The notes under the pieces are model-generated. The model was not told the DNA's origin. It ran no database searches and worked only from the letters and a program-made list of their open reading frames with translations. A program made the position numbers and the translations under genes. This document shows, piece after piece, positions 7,709 through 19,894 of a DNA stretch of 64,000 nt. The stretch comes from Pontibacillus yanchengensis (GTDB lineage Bacteria; Bacillota; Bacilli; Bacillales; BH030062): positions 682,001 to 746,000 of the forward strand of contig NZ_WMEU01000001.1 in assembly GCF_009856295.1 (NCBI RefSeq), in the 5' to 3' direction. The first letter of the stretch is position 1. The number at the start of each line of letters is the position of its first letter.

Positions 7709-9211
7709 ATGATTACATTAACGGGTCATACTCTTTCATTACAAGAAATAAAGAGAGTTTGTTACGACAACGAACGAATTGAAATTGCTCCAGCTTCTAT
7801 TCAAAAAGTGGAAAAAAGTAGAAATGCAGTCAAATCAATCGTAAAAAATGGTCGTACCATTTACGGTATCAATACTGGTTTTGGAAAATTTAGTGATGTG
7901 AAAATTGATGAACAAGATGTCAATGAACTCCAACAGCACCTCATTCGATCTCACGCCTGTGGGGTTGGAGAACCTTTTCCCAAAATTGTGTCAAGGGCAA
8001 TTATGCTGCTTCGAATAAACGCTCTTATTAAAGGGTATTCGGGAATAAGGATGGCCATAGTAGAACAATTAACCACCTTAATCAATGAACAGATTCATCC
8101 CGTTATTCCTCAACAAGGTTCATTAGGGGCATCAGGTGATCTTGCTCCCCTATCTCATCTTGCACTCGTTCTTACAGGAGAAGGTAAGGTATATTATAAG
8201 GAAGCGGTTTATGCTACTAAAACAATTTTTGACCTACTTGGAATAAAGCCAGTTGAGTTAAAAGCAAAAGAAGGTCTAGCTCTTATTAACGGTACACAGG
8301 CAATGACTGCTCAAGGTGTAATAAACTATTTAGAAGTAGAGACACTCGCCTACCAAGCCGAATGGATTGCCGCTATGACAATGGAAGGATTAAACGGTAT
8401 TATTGATGCCTTTCACCCAGCTATTCACGAAGCTAGAGGCTATCCTCAACAAATAGATGTGGCAAGAAGAATGAATCATCTACTTCAAGGTAGCAAGCTA
8501 GTTACCCATCAAGGAGAGATGCGAGTACAGGACGCTTATTCGTTGCGATGTATCCCACAAGTTCACGGAGCTTCGTGGCAGTCATTTGATTATGTGAAAG
8601 AGAAGCTAGAAATCGAAGCCAATGCCGCTACAGATAACCCCCTTATTTTCGAAGACGGTCAAACCATTATTTCAGGTGGTAATTTTCATGGGCAACCCAT
8701 TGCTTTAGCAATGGATTTCATGAAAATAGGTATTGCAGAATTGGCTAACATTTCAGAACGAAGAGTAGAGAGACTAGTTAACCCTCAACTCAATGACCTC
8801 CCACCTTTTTTGAGTGCGAAACCAGGTTTACAATCCGGTGCAATGATTATGCAGTATACTGCTGCATCACTCGTTTCTGAAAATAAAACGCTGGCTCACC
8901 CTGCCAGTGTGGATTCCATTCCTTCCTCTGCCAATCAAGAAGATCATGTCAGCATGGGAACAATAGGAGCAAGGCACGCTTATACCATTCTTCAAAATAG
9001 TAGACGTGTTTTAGCTATCGAACTAATTTGTGCCATGCAAGCAGTGGAACACCGTGAAAAGATCAAATTGAGCTCGAGCACTTCCTCTCTTTACAATAAA
9101 GCTCGTCAGATTGTTCCTTCTATTAAGGAAGATAGAGTTTTTTCTGAGGATATTGAACGACTTACGGATTGGCTAAGAGAAACTGATTTTTCATGGAAGA
9201 TCTCCCCCTAA
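7709..9211 (+). CDS. hutH: Histidine ammonia-lyase
   Basis: First step of histidine degradation: L-histidine to trans-urocanate and ammonia. The ATG at 7709 is chosen over 7685 because AGGAGG (7694-7699) would otherwise be inside the gene; this gives 500 residues, the usual size. The MIO cofactor triad Ala-Ser-Gly lies at 141-143 in [17 protein letters not shown]. Other family blocks are INTGFGKF (about 55-62) and the C-terminal [13 protein letters not shown]. It heads hutHUIG, with hutU 27 nt downstream. Cytosolic, homotetrameric in the family. Confidence 0.97.
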   Translation: MITLTGHTLSLQEIKRVCYDNERIEIAPASIQKVEKSRNAVKSIVKNGRTIYGINTGFGKFSDVKIDEQDVNELQQHLIRSHACGVGEPFPKIVSRAIMLLRINALIKGYSGIRMAIVEQLTTLINEQIHPVIPQQGSLGASGDLAPLSHLALVLTGEGKVYYKEAVYATKTIFDLLGIKPVELKAKEGLALINGTQAMTAQGVINYLEVETLAYQAEWIAAMTMEGLNGIIDAFHPAIHEARGYPQQIDVARRMNHLLQGSKLVTHQGEMRVQDAYSLRCIPQVHGASWQSFDYVKEKLEIEANAATDNPLIFEDGQTIISGGNFHGQPIALAMDFMKIGIAELANISERRVERLVNPQLNDLPPFLSAKPGLQSGAMIMQYTAASLVSENKTLAHPASVDSIPSSANQEDHVSMGTIGARHAYTILQNSRRVLAIELICAMQAVEHREKIKLSSSTSSLYNKARQIVPSIKEDRVFSEDIERLTDWLRETDFSWKISP

Positions 9212-9238
9212 ATCGAAATTCCAAGGAGGAATAAAAGG

Positions 9239-10897
9239 ATGACTACTGAAAAAAGAGAAGTACATGCAAAAAAAGGACTAGAGATAGAATGTAAAGGTTG
9301 GGAACAGGAAGCTGTTCTTCGTATGCTTTACAACAACCTTGATCCTGAAGTAGCCGAAAAACCTGAGGAATTGGTTGTTTATGGAGGGATAGGTAAAGCA
9401 GCTCGAAATTGGGAAGCTTTTGACTCCATTGTTTCTACTTTACAACGACTAGAAAACAATGAAACGATGTTAATTCAATCTGGTAAACCGGTAGCTGTTT
9501 TCAAAACACATGAAGCAGCACCACGTGTACTGTTGTCCAATTCTGTCCTAGTCCCGAAATGGGCCAACTGGGAGCATTTCCATGAACTTGATCAACAAGG
9601 GCTTATGATGTATGGACAAATGACTGCTGGTAGCTGGATTTATATAGGTACACAAGGTATCCTGCAAGGAACCTATGAAACGTTTGCTTCATTGGCAGAA
9701 AAACATTTTGATAAAAGTCTACAAGGCACCATCACGCTTACTGCTGGACTTGGTGGTATGGGTGGTGCACAGCCACTTGCTGTAACGATGAATGGTGGCG
9801 TCGTGATTGCAGTTGAAGTCGATCCTTCCCGTATAGAAAAGCGACTCCAAACCAAATATCTTGATAAAATGACTACCTCGATTGACGAAGCCCTTGCATG
9901 GGCTGTTGAGGCAAAGCAACAAGGGGAAGCGCTATCGATTGGTCTTTTAGGAAATGCAGCCGAAGTTCATGAAGATATATTGAGCAGAAATGTGAATATT
10001 GACATCGTCACCGACCAAACTTCGGCACACGATCCATTAAATGGATATATTCCAGTAGGTTATTCGTTAAATGAATCCAATCAGTTACGCAACCAAGATC
10101 CCTCTACGTATGTTACCCTCTCTTCTTCATCAATGGCACGTCATGTAACAGCAATGCTACAGTTTCAAAAAAATGGAGCAATTGTATTTGATTATGGAAA
10201 CAATATACGTCAAGTTGCCAAGGATGAAGGTATTGAGCAAGCTTTTGATTTTCCTGGATTTGTTCCTGCCTACATTCGTCCATTATTTTGTGAAGGGAAA
10301 GGTCCTTTTAGATGGGCTGCACTATCTGGAGACCCAGAGGATATTTATCAAACTGATCGTTTAATCAAAGAATTGTTCCCCAAAAATGAGCCCTTGATAA
10401 GATGGATAGACATGGCTCAAAAAAAAGTAAGCTTTCAAGGATTACCTTCTAGGATTTGTTGGCTCGGATATGGGGAAAGAGTAAAAATGGGCCTAGCGAT
10501 TAACGAACTTGTAAAGAATGGGGAACTAAAAGCACCCATTGTAATCGGGAGAGACCATTTGGATTGTGGATCGGTTGCATCTCCGAATCGAGAAACGGAA
10601 TCCATGAAAGATGGCAGTGATGCTGTTGGAGACTGGGCTGTATTAAATGCTCTTATCAATACAGCTGCAGGAGGTTCATGGATTTCTTTCCACCACGGTG
10701 GTGGTGTTGGGATGGGTTATTCCCTTCATGCAGGCATGGTTGCTGTTGCAGATGGTACTGACCTTGCCAAAGAACGTCTGCAACGCGTCCTCACAACAGA
10801 TCCAGGGATGGGAATTGCCCGTCATGCTGACGCTGGTTATGATAAAGCCAAGGAAATAGCTAAACAGAAAAACATTGATATTCCCATGCTCGACTAA
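9239..10897 (+). CDS. hutU: Urocanate hydratase
   Basis: Second step: urocanate plus water to 4-imidazolone-5-propionate, using tightly bound NAD+ as an electrophile. The 552-residue length is normal. Visible motifs are [14 protein letters not shown] (about 48-61), [20 protein letters not shown] for NAD binding (about 167-186), and the C-terminal [15 protein letters not shown] (about 485-499) and [20 protein letters not shown] precedes the ATG. It is in a tight operon, 27 nt after hutH and 20 nt before hutI. Confidence 0.97.
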   Translation: MTTEKREVHAKKGLEIECKGWEQEAVLRMLYNNLDPEVAEKPEELVVYGGIGKAARNWEAFDSIVSTLQRLENNETMLIQSGKPVAVFKTHEAAPRVLLSNSVLVPKWANWEHFHELDQQGLMMYGQMTAGSWIYIGTQGILQGTYETFASLAEKHFDKSLQGTITLTAGLGGMGGAQPLAVTMNGGVVIAVEVDPSRIEKRLQTKYLDKMTTSIDEALAWAVEAKQQGEALSIGLLGNAAEVHEDILSRNVNIDIVTDQTSAHDPLNGYIPVGYSLNESNQLRNQDPSTYVTLSSSSMARHVTAMLQFQKNGAIVFDYGNNIRQVAKDEGIEQAFDFPGFVPAYIRPLFCEGKGPFRWAALSGDPEDIYQTDRLIKELFPKNEPLIRWIDMAQKKVSFQGLPSRICWLGYGERVKMGLAINELVKNGELKAPIVIGRDHLDCGSVASPNRETESMKDGSDAVGDWAVLNALINTAAGGSWISFHHGGGVGMGYSLHAGMVAVADGTDLAKERLQRVLTTDPGMGIARHADAGYDKAKEIAKQKNIDIPMLD

Positions 10898-10902
10898 ACT
10901 AA

Positions 10903-13111
<2,209 letters not shown>

Positions 13112-13272
13112 TCTTAATATGGTAAGAAACTTTTTCATACGTATAGAGTATATTCAATGTTATCCCATTTGGAGATTTGTTTATGTATGTAGTAACGTAA
13201 TCAAGAGAGGTATATTTATAGAAGTAAATTAAGCAAGAAATTTGTGTAGTTTAGAGGAGTAAAACAAAGTTA

Positions 13273-13354
13273 TGGAAAGTACCTGTGTGATTTGTAATGA
13301 AACAAAGTGCTTTTTCTTTTAATGCCCTACCATTTTCAAATCAGGTACTTTCCA
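13273..13354. repeat. 13-bp inverted repeat with 56-nt spacer
   Basis: TGGAAAGTACCTG (13273-13285) is perfectly inverted at 13342-13354. The plus strand within it encodes a 16-residue Cys-containing peptide from the ATG at 13272 (MESTCVICNETKCFFF), preceded by GAGGAG. Whether this is an RNA hairpin, an operator pair or a relic is open. Confidence 0.6.
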
Positions 13355-13387
13355 ATTTCATGTCATATTAATAAACTCGTGCTCCTT

Positions 13388-13537
13388 TTATTTTTTGAAT
13401 GGATTTCTTCTTAGTTTATTTTGAGATTTGTTTGCTTTTGCTTTTCCACCTTGCATAGAAGCATTGTAGTGTTTAACCTCTTGGCTAGTTTGATAATCTT
13501 TCTCGAAAAGTTCACGTGCTTTGATAAACATGTTCAT
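13388..13537 (-). CDS. Small basic protein, 49 aa, unknown
   Basis: Minus-strand ATG at 13537 with a perfect GGAGGG site (13545-13550) 7 nt upstream and stop TAA at 13390-13388. The product starts MNMFIKARELFEKDYQTSQE, continues VKHYNASMQGGKAKAN, and ends in the basic tail KLRRNPFKK. It looks like an amphipathic helix followed by a Lys/Arg-rich tail that could bind nucleic acid or a phosphate surface. No family is recognised. The strong ribosome binding site and sensible composition argue that it is translated. Confidence 0.65.
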   Translation of the reverse strand: MNMFIKARELFEKDYQTSQEVKHYNASMQGGKAKANKSQNKLRRNPFKK

Positions 13538-13858
13538 TTTGTAACCCTCCTTATAAATTATTGATAATTAGATATCCCTTGTATTTAAGAGTAAAGCTAA
13601 GAAATTTGAATTCTAATGTAGTTAACTCCTTTTGTTTGCTACTCACAAATGTTTAAGGGCTTATTTTGAAATATACCACGCTTGGATGGTGGTACGCATT
13701 AATTTTCAATAATTTGTATAAAAAAGTTTGTAAACTATATGTTGTATGAAAAGGCTTTCCTACATGAATTGTTTAAATAGTCTATCCATTTTTTTCACCT
13801 CGACTATCATTCTTCATGAGACCCGTCACTATAGTTTTTAATCCAACAACCTTACATA
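13538..13858. other. Intergenic gap, nothing recognised
   Basis: About 320 bases of AT-rich sequence between the small basic protein gene and the 3' end of the permease. No terminator with a clear T-run, no repeat family and no ORF with a ribosome binding site was seen. Confidence 0.5.
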
Positions 13859-15196
13859 CTAACTCCCTCTATCACTCCCGCCCCTCTTACTACTTACTAT
13901 TTTGTTCCTAAACAAGAACCAACTACCACCAATGAGTATAATGAATCCAATACTGACAAAAACACCTGGTCTTGTGTTGGCTTGAAACCATGCTCCAGAA
14001 ATTGCAACTGCTATTAGGATAATTCCGAACCAAGTTCGAATAGAGAGCCAACCAGTAGGTTTCAATAACTTTCGATACGCTATTAAGATAAAAGCCCAAT
14101 TAAGAAGTAACATAAGTCCTGCTGCAGTTGTAATATATTCATACACCTTTTCTGGTAACCATAAAGCAATAAGGATAGAGAATAGAAGCCCACCACTGGT
14201 CAACGTAAGGGCAGTCAGAGGCCAATCTCTCTTTCCTTTTTTAGAAAACAATCGTGGAGCATCCCCCTCTTCTGATAATGTTACAATCATTGTAGTCACT
14301 CCGTACAATGCAGCTACCATGGTCGAAAACCCTGCTATAATTAAAATTCCATTAAAAAGATGAGAGATATAAGGAAGATCAAAGGCCTTTAATGCTGTTA
14401 CAAATGGACTTTCATCTGGAGAAAATCGTTTCCAAGAAACAAGTAGCAATGCGCCTATTATTGACAAAACATATACAAAGGTAAGTAATATAAGCATAAG
14501 ACGGCCAGCTTTTGGGGCATCATCTATGTTCTTAAGTCTCATGGCCATTAATCCTATGACTTCAATTCCTCCAAAGGCATAATATGCATATAAAAAAGAC
14601 CCCCAAACACCTGTAAGACCTGCTGATAAAATAGTGTCTTCTCCAACACTTGGAGCAACTGCTCCTTTCAACACACCAAATAAACCCAGACCAGCCAGAA
14701 GGATAAACATTAAAATGGCAGATGCTTTTATAACAGCAAAACCATTTTCAACTCGTTCAAAGCTTTTCACCCCCGTAAACATCACTAGCAACCCCAATAC
14801 CGCATAGATAAGGGAACACATCCATAGTGGGGCATTGGGGAACCAAAATGTCGTAAATAATCCGAGCGCAGTGAGCTGACTCCCCATAATAAGGAGTTCT
14901 GAGGTCCAATAGATCCAACCATTAAGAAAGCCAGCCCAGTGACCAAAAGCGTGTTTACTATAGTCCCGAAACGATCCCTTTTCAGGATGAGCACTCGTCA
15001 TGCTCGCTAAAGCCATAAAGACAATATATGTCCCTACCCCGGCCAATAAAAAAGTTCCCACCACAGCAGGTCCACCTATTTGTATCGCAATAGAAGACCC
15101 AAGAAAATACCCTGTCCCAATAATGCATCCAACCCCAATAAGGGACAGTTGCCACCATTGTAGGTTCGATATTTGGTTGTTTCCTTTTTGGCTCAT
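13859..15196 (-). CDS. APC superfamily amino acid permease
   Basis: A 445-residue membrane protein with about 12 segments. The first helix LSLIGVGCIIGTGYFLGSS (about 18-36) carries the GxG unwound substrate-binding motif of amino acid-polyamine-organocation permeases, and YAYYAFGGIEVIGLMAMRLKN (about 203-223) is the conserved TM6 region. AGGAGG precedes the ATG at 15196. It lies convergent to hutG, 750 bp away; histidine uptake (HutM is also in this superfamily) is possible from context but the substrate is not readable. The GlnPhe-type GabP/AapA group is an alternative. Confidence 0.88.
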   Translation of the reverse strand: MSQKGNNQISNLQWWQLSLIGVGCIIGTGYFLGSSIAIQIGGPAVVGTFLLAGVGTYIVFMALASMTSAHPEKGSFRDYSKHAFGHWAGFLNGWIYWTSELLIMGSQLTALGLFTTFWFPNAPLWMCSLIYAVLGLLVMFTGVKSFERVENGFAVIKASAILMFILLAGLGLFGVLKGAVAPSVGEDTILSAGLTGVWGSFLYAYYAFGGIEVIGLMAMRLKNIDDAPKAGRLMLILLTFVYVLSIIGALLLVSWKRFSPDESPFVTALKAFDLPYISHLFNGILIIAGFSTMVAALYGVTTMIVTLSEEGDAPRLFSKKGKRDWPLTALTLTSGGLLFSILIALWLPEKVYEYITTAAGLMLLLNWAFILIAYRKLLKPTGWLSIRTWFGIILIAVAISGAWFQANTRPGVFVSIGFIILIGGSWFLFRNKIVSSKRGGSDRGS

Positions 15197-15435
15197 ATCC
15201 CCACCTCCTGTTATCCAACTTAGTGTCAGACAACAGGTGAAATTTATGTATGAGCTAACTAATCACATTTATCCATTTAAGTTGATTGAATGCCATAAAT
15301 CTCACCTCTACTTCTGTTTATTTAGTTTACCCATTCCACCAAAAACTAGTGTTGGCTGTATGTTGGACGAATCTTCTTTCTCTTATTTCTCATTGTATGC
15401 TATAATTTTTTAAGACTATAATGGGGGTATTTTAT

Positions 15436-15969
15436 ATGAAACAACTTCTACTTACGAGTATGTTACTGATGTTACTCGTAGCTGGTTGCTCAAATGATAG
15501 CAATGAAAACAGTAATACATCAGATAATAAACAGAATAAGACAACCCAATCAGAACAAGATCAACAATCAAATGAGAGCAATGATCAAGACTCTCAAGAA
15601 GAGAGCGCTAAAACTCAAGATACAGATGATGAAAATACGTATGCATTTTCCAATAAAAATGAAGAATTAACGATAGTAGAAAAAAATCTTCATGAATTCA
15701 AATTTGAATACATGGTTGAAGATGTGAAAAATCTTAATGTGAAACAAGAACAAATCAGCATTAAGACACCCGAAGCAATGGACGATTATATGGAAGAAAA
15801 AGAAATCACTTCCGTATCTCATAATAACGAGAATCTGATTGTGAAAGGGTACATTACTTTCGATGCTGAAGATTTAAACAAGCTTGAGGTTATCGATAAC
15901 CTTGAACCATTTATTGATGGTTTAAGAGTTGAGCAAGCAGATAGAACCCTTAACTTCAATCGTCAATAA
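15436..15969 (+). CDS. Lipoprotein with Asn/Gln/Ser-rich linker, unknown function
   Basis: The ATG at 15436 is preferred because ATGGGGGTA just upstream is its ribosome binding site rather than a start. The 177-residue product begins MKQLLLTSMLLMLLVAGC, a lipobox with Cys18 for lipid attachment, then a low-complexity acidic linker rich in Ser, Asn, Gln and Asp (about 19-70), then a folded domain of about 105 residues with alternating strand-like segments. No family is recognised for this domain. A strong terminator follows. It would be anchored on the outer face of the membrane. Confidence 0.75.
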   Translation: MKQLLLTSMLLMLLVAGCSNDSNENSNTSDNKQNKTTQSEQDQQSNESNDQDSQEESAKTQDTDDENTYAFSNKNEELTIVEKNLHEFKFEYMVEDVKNLNVKQEQISIKTPEAMDDYMEEKEITSVSHNNENLIVKGYITFDAEDLNKLEVIDNLEPFIDGLRVEQADRTLNFNRQ

Positions 15970-15996
15970 TAAACTAGTTATAACTCTAACTAATAA

Positions 15997-16034
15997 AACC
16001 TGAAAGCCAAATAAAATGGCTTTCAGGTTTTTTA
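15997..16034. terminator. Bidirectional intrinsic terminator
   Basis: Stem AACCTGAAAGCCA (15997-16009) / TGGCTTTCAGGTT (16017-16029) with T-runs; it separates the convergent lipoprotein and general stress protein genes. Confidence 0.9.
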
Positions 16035-16035
16035 C

Positions 16036-16461
16036 TTAAGGTTTATATATTTGTGGACTTTCTTCACCCTCAACATTCATCAGACGAATTTGAGTAGGGT
16101 GAATTTCAAGGATAATATAATCCTCATCCTCTGGTTCAGAAAACCAATGCTTCATATAATCATTCCATAGCTTTTCTTTCATTTCTTTAGAATCATTTAT
16201 TTTAGCTCTACCTTCAACTTCTACATAAGGATCTTCAAAACCCTTGCCATCATAGCCAACTAAGATGTGAACAAATGGATTTCTTTCCACCTCTTCTACT
16301 TTGTGTGTATCTTTATCTGTGGCAGTGTACAAATTCATGTCCTCTTGGTGAAATGTCATATAACGGGAATGTGGTTTTCCATCTTGAACAGTTGCCAAAG
16401 AACCTACTTTATGAGTATCCAATACTTCTTGAATTTTTGATTTAATTTGCTCTTGGTTCAT
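16036..16461 (-). CDS. General stress protein 26 (YdaG-like, PNPOx family)
   Basis: A 141-residue split-barrel flavin/PNP-oxidase-like protein. KVGSLATVQDGKPHSRYMTF (about 18-37), DTHKVEEVERNPFVHILVGY (about 51-70) and DEDYIILEIHPTQIRLMNVEG (about 111-131) match B. subtilis YdaG, a sigma-B-controlled stress protein of unclear enzymatic role. AAAGGAG precedes the ATG at 16461. A sigma-B-like promoter is visible upstream (16500-16525), supporting stress regulation. Confidence 0.88.
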   Translation of the reverse strand: MNQEQIKSKIQEVLDTHKVGSLATVQDGKPHSRYMTFHQEDMNLYTATDKDTHKVEEVERNPFVHILVGYDGKGFEDPYVEVEGRAKINDSKEMKEKLWNDYMKHWFSEPEDEDYIILEIHPTQIRLMNVEGEESPQIYKP

Positions 16462-16499
16462 AACTCTTATCTCCTTTCCATGATGATTTCAAAGTTAGT

Positions 16500-16525
16500 A
16501 TTCCTTTTTAATGGAAATTATAAAC
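16500..16525 (-). promoter_or_regulatory. Sigma-B-like promoter of the stress-protein gene
   Basis: On the minus strand GTTTAT (16525-16520) and AGGAAT (16505-16500) are 14 nt apart, close to the sigma-B consensus GTTTAA and GGGWAT. Position (39 nt before the start codon) and the known sigma-B control of ydaG homologues agree. Confidence 0.6.
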
Positions 16526-16615
16526 GAATCGATATGCTTCAATTTTTACTTTCTGTATGATTTTGGAGAGTGTAGGAAAACTAACCGCAGAATCTAATTA
16601 AAGGAGATGACTAAT

Positions 16616-17152
16616 ATGAAATGGATATTATCAAGAAAAGTAAGATGGATATTAATCGCAGTAATGTTACTTGTATTTATGTTCTCTTCCCGTATGAATG
16701 CTCAAACCTCCTTACCAAGTGACTTCGGAGCAAAAGGAGCATTACAAGATCAAGATATATCTATTGAAGAAGCATTAACGTATGCCATTCAAGATGAATA
16801 CTTAGCTCTAGCAAGATATGAAGCTGTTACCAAAAAATTCGGGACAATTCTTCCTTTCTCTCAAATCATTCAATCTGAACAGCAACACATCGAAGCATTA
16901 ACACGCTTAATGAATCAATATAAGATCGAAATACCAGAAAATAATGCACAACAATACGTATCTGCACCAAATACAATAAAAGAAGCATTTCAAGATGGTG
17001 TGAAAGGCGAACTTGACAACATTGCCATGTACGAAGCATTCTTAACAATTGAAAAATTACCAAACGATCTAGCGAAAGTATTTTCTAACTTACGCGATGC
17101 TTCTAAAAAGCATTTAGTAGCTTTTAACTTCGGACTTGCTCAATCAAATTAA
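16616..17152 (+). CDS. Exported ferritin-like DUF2202 protein
   Basis: The ATG at 16616 is preferred: AAAGGAG (16600-16606) abuts the upstream ATG at 16607. The 178-residue product has an N-terminal signal peptide/anchor (about 10-30) and a DUF2202 domain: EEALTYAIQDEYLALARYEAV (about 50-70), SEQQHIEALTRLMNQY, GELDNIAMYEAFL and KKHLVAFNFGL. The Glu and His residues in these helices are those that bind a di-iron site in ferritin-like proteins, so metal binding is plausible; function is unproven. It is monocistronic. Confidence 0.85.
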   Translation: MKWILSRKVRWILIAVMLLVFMFSSRMNAQTSLPSDFGAKGALQDQDISIEEALTYAIQDEYLALARYEAVTKKFGTILPFSQIIQSEQQHIEALTRLMNQYKIEIPENNAQQYVSAPNTIKEAFQDGVKGELDNIAMYEAFLTIEKLPNDLAKVFSNLRDASKKHLVAFNFGLAQSN

Positions 17153-17156
17153 TTAT

Positions 17157-17208
17157 ACACATCAGGGGTTGTATTACAGCTAATTGTACATATCATCCCT
17201 TGATGTAA
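17157..17208 (-). terminator. Putative terminator of the SLH/SGNH gene
   Basis: ACATCAGGGG and CCCTTGATGT form a stem around a 28-nt loop, just past the stop of the minus-strand gene; there is no strong T-run. Confidence 0.4.
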
Positions 17209-17219
17209 TCAGGTATGGG

Positions 17220-18458
17220 TTAGGAATTGTTAATGGAGTCATCTAATCTGTCCCATATCATATAAAGTTCACTACCTGTAATCCTTTGATCAGGTTTGAA
17301 CGTACCATCAGGATATCCTTTTATTAAACCTATTTTAGTTAATCCAGTGATATAATGGTTAGCCCAATGATCTGAACGAATATCAGAAAATAAAGGTGAT
17401 AAGCTAGGTGGCACCTCTAATGCTCTCGCAAGAAGAGCTACCATTTCAGCACGTGTAATAGGCTTTTCAGGATAAAATGAATCTTTTTTTCGTATTACTC
17501 CCATATCGGTTAAACGAACCAACAATGGATATAGTTTATTTGAGGTTTGTATGTCATTCCATTCAAAAGAAAATTTAGGCTCCATAACTCGAGGTGCTAA
17601 GTACTCGAAAAAATGTATAGCTTCTTCTCTAGTGATAGTCTTTGAGGAATGCATGCTCTTTGCATATGTTATAACCCTTTCATAAGAAGCTTCATCTCCC
17701 CATCTCCATTCAGAATCAGGAGATTGAAAAGATAGCCCATTTCTTTCTGAATAGGTTTGTAAAAAGGTGTTTGCCATTTGTTTATAGATTATTTCATTCG
17801 GTAATAGCGTAACGGAACTCCTCTCGATTGGTAAATAGATAGGAGCTTTTACAAATGTTGCGTTTATATTTTCTTCTGTCGATTCTTTTAATGTTTTGTT
17901 TAACTGCATGATAAGATCTTTCGTAATGTCTTTCATGAATGAAGGAACATCTGGTGTGGCATACCCCATTACATATACTTCTACTTCTGGTTGAGTTTCT
18001 TGTATAAGGTCAAGAGACTGACTTATATTACGTTCAACTTTTTGTAGAGATTTTCTTACAACGTAATCATTTACCGTAATGCTCCCACTATCTTGTACAG
18101 TAAGCAAATACTGAATATCATTTAAGCCAATTGAAATAGTAATAAAATCGGACACAGATATGCCTTGCTGTACAGCCTTTCCCTTTAATTGTGTCAACAG
18201 TTTGCTACTTGTTAGAAAAGGTTTCGGATAAGGCTTGTCAACATATATGTTATAACCCTCATCCCTAAAAGCTTCGCTTATGAAATCTACATACCCCTCT
18301 CCCACATCGCCATTTCCAATCAATCCACTAGCCCAGGCATCGCCTAACACAAGGTAGCCTATATCGTCTTTCTCCTCACCTTGTACATGATGGTAACTAT
18401 TCATCACTAAGTAAAATAAAACTAGTCCACAACAAAATAAGAATGGAGCCTTCTTCAT
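17220..18458 (-). CDS. SLH-domain surface protein with degenerate SGNH/GDSL domain
   Basis: The ATG at 18458 follows GGGGG and is preferred over the TTG at 18482; 412 residues. N-terminal signal peptide, then an SGNH-hydrolase-like domain: block I reads LVLGDAWASG (about 36-45) where GDS is expected, so the nucleophilic Ser is Ala41; block III SIGLNDI (about 109-115) is intact; no C-terminal DxxH is seen. C-terminal SLH-type repeats follow from about 270: KTITREEAIHFFEYLAP, KPITRAEMVALLARALEV with FSDIRSDHWANHYI, and GLIKGYPDGTFKPDQRITGS. SLH domains bind pyruvylated secondary wall polymers, so the protein is likely cell-wall bound. It may be a pseudo-enzyme binding a glycan or ester. Confidence 0.85.
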   Translation of the reverse strand: MKKAPFLFCCGLVLFYLVMNSYHHVQGEEKDDIGYLVLGDAWASGLIGNGDVGEGYVDFISEAFRDEGYNIYVDKPYPKPFLTSSKLLTQLKGKAVQQGISVSDFITISIGLNDIQYLLTVQDSGSITVNDYVVRKSLQKVERNISQSLDLIQETQPEVEVYVMGYATPDVPSFMKDITKDLIMQLNKTLKESTEENINATFVKAPIYLPIERSSVTLLPNEIIYKQMANTFLQTYSERNGLSFQSPDSEWRWGDEASYERVITYAKSMHSSKTITREEAIHFFEYLAPRVMEPKFSFEWNDIQTSNKLYPLLVRLTDMGVIRKKDSFYPEKPITRAEMVALLARALEVPPSLSPLFSDIRSDHWANHYITGLTKIGLIKGYPDGTFKPDQRITGSELYMIWDRLDDSINNS

Positions 18459-18610
18459 GAATGTACCCCCTGTATTGGCCAATACTTTTCTATTTCATTT
18501 CGCATAAAAAAAGAATATTTCTTTTTATGTATATGACCCTACATCCTCCAGCTATGTATGAGATATTCTTTTTGAAAATAAGGCTATCTTAAATAATGAA
18601 CATAAATAGG

Positions 18611-19157
18611 CAAGAAAAGTTATTCAATAAACGAGGCATAATCTGGAATACTTGAAATCAAGATAAATTTGGTAATCCCGAAGGAGGGATGTTTCCGTAG
18701 ATTTAGTTAGAATAAAGGTGGTGGGACTATATGTTTCATGCTTTGCAGAACAACCAAGATATCTTTTAATAAAATGTGTTTTGTCACAAAAAGATATGTA
18801 TTTGCCTAACGAAGAACGTATATCATTTGTGTACACCCACAACAAATGGCGATGTTTCCGTTAAACCAAACGAATGCAAAGATGGGCCTGGAAATGGCGA
18901 GACTCCCGCGGAAAAACGGATGTGTCGAGACCCCACAGGGCCGCATTTTGGCCCGAGGAGACGAATCGATCCAGATGAAGTTCGACTCAAACCGTCACAT
19001 CGTGTGACAACGTCGAACGACCCTACATCCTGTAGGGCCGCAGGAAAGCGAGCTATTTCCAGGCCCATCTTTTCTCTAAATAATACAACGGAAACATTTC
19101 TCTTACCCAGATTATCTCGAACTCAAGTCTTCAAGATAATGGGGCTATAATGGAATA
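18611..19157. repeat. Family B palindromic element, copy B2 (compound)
   Basis: The left part (18611-18722) matches the right arm of B1 reversed (AACGAGGCATAATCTGG, GAGGGATGTTTCCGTAG, GAATAAAGGTGG). From 18738 to 19157 it is a near-exact inverted copy of 52671-53090. Inside, 18880-18895 pairs perfectly with 19055-19070, and the core hairpin (18980-19018) encloses TCACATCGTGTGA. Adjacent CCCTACA/TGTAGGG and GGGCC/GGCCC hairpins give a multi-branched fold. The apparent ORFs in it are artefacts of the inverted structure. Confidence 0.88.
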
Positions 19158-19225
19158 AAATGTGTGTATATAAGGCGTGTATGATGAACTTTGAACAACA
19201 AGAAAAACCGTCCTATTCAAATGGA

Positions 19226-19894
19226 CTATTTTCCTTTTTTGCTATCTAATTTTTTCTGTAATGTGTCCAGTGAAAGCTCCCTTGTTGATTCAATGTGCCA
19301 ATCTGCTTGTTTCAAGAAGGAAGCTGTTCCTACACCGACGGAAAACATAGAAGTAGAAAAGATAGCTTCCAAACCCGCTTCCCCATCTTCAATAGCAACG
19401 CAGTTATTATAACTCGCACCTAATTGATCTGCTGCGGATAGAAAAATCTCAGGGTCGGGTTTCCCCTTTATCAATTCTTTAGGATTCATAATAACTGAAA
19501 AATAGTCAGTTAAGCCAAGCTTTTTCAATACCATTCGAGCATTCGAGCTAGAAGATGCCAATGTAATTGGAATATCTGATTGTTTCACCTCTTCCAAAAA
19601 TGGAAGAATACCAGGCATGATGTTTTTCTCTGATAAGCTAGAAATATATTCTTGATAGTAGCGATTTTTTCGCTCACCAAGGTCAATCTTTTCTTGATAA
19701 GTATAGCTCCGATTGGAACGACTTGCTAATGCATTAATTAGATCTTGTCGAGGTCTTCCTTGATAAGCCAAGTTATCTTCTTCAGAAAATGGTACTCCCA
19801 TTTCATCTGCCACTTTTTTCGTAGATTTATAATAATAGGGTACCGTATTCACAATCACACCATCTAAATCAAACACAACTGCATCTATCTTCAT
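19226..19894 (-). CDS. Beta-phosphoglucomutase-like HAD family phosphatase/mutase
   Basis: The ATG at 19894 is preceded by GAGGAGGG and is preferred over the upstream start at 19909; 222 residues. HAD motif I is VVFDLDGVIVNT (about 5-16), the cap segment GRPRQDLINALASRSN resembles beta-PGM, motif II is LASSSSN (about 110-116), the Lys is in KGKPDPEIF (about 141-149), and motif III is IEDGEAGLEAI (about 165-175). Beta-PGM interconverts beta-glucose 1-phosphate and glucose 6-phosphate, but no maltose/trehalose phosphorylase genes are adjacent, so a general sugar-phosphatase role is equally possible. Confidence 0.85.
   Translation of the reverse strand: MKIDAVVFDLDGVIVNTVPYYYKSTKKVADEMGVPFSEEDNLAYQGRPRQDLINALASRSNRSYTYQEKIDLGERKNRYYQEYISSLSEKNIMPGILPFLEEVKQSDIPITLASSSSNARMVLKKLGLTDYFSVIMNPKELIKGKPDPEIFLSAADQLGASYNNCVAIEDGEAGLEAIFSTSMFSVGVGTASFLKQADWHIESTRELSLDTLQKKLDSKKGK

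Noticed and set aside
18776..19150. ORFs of 124 and 81 residues inside B2 (and 130/103 residues inside B5)
   Set aside because: They exist in both directions because the DNA is palindromic, have no ribosome binding site, and their peptide is Pro/Arg/Cys-rich without a family; the identity between copies is DNA-level.
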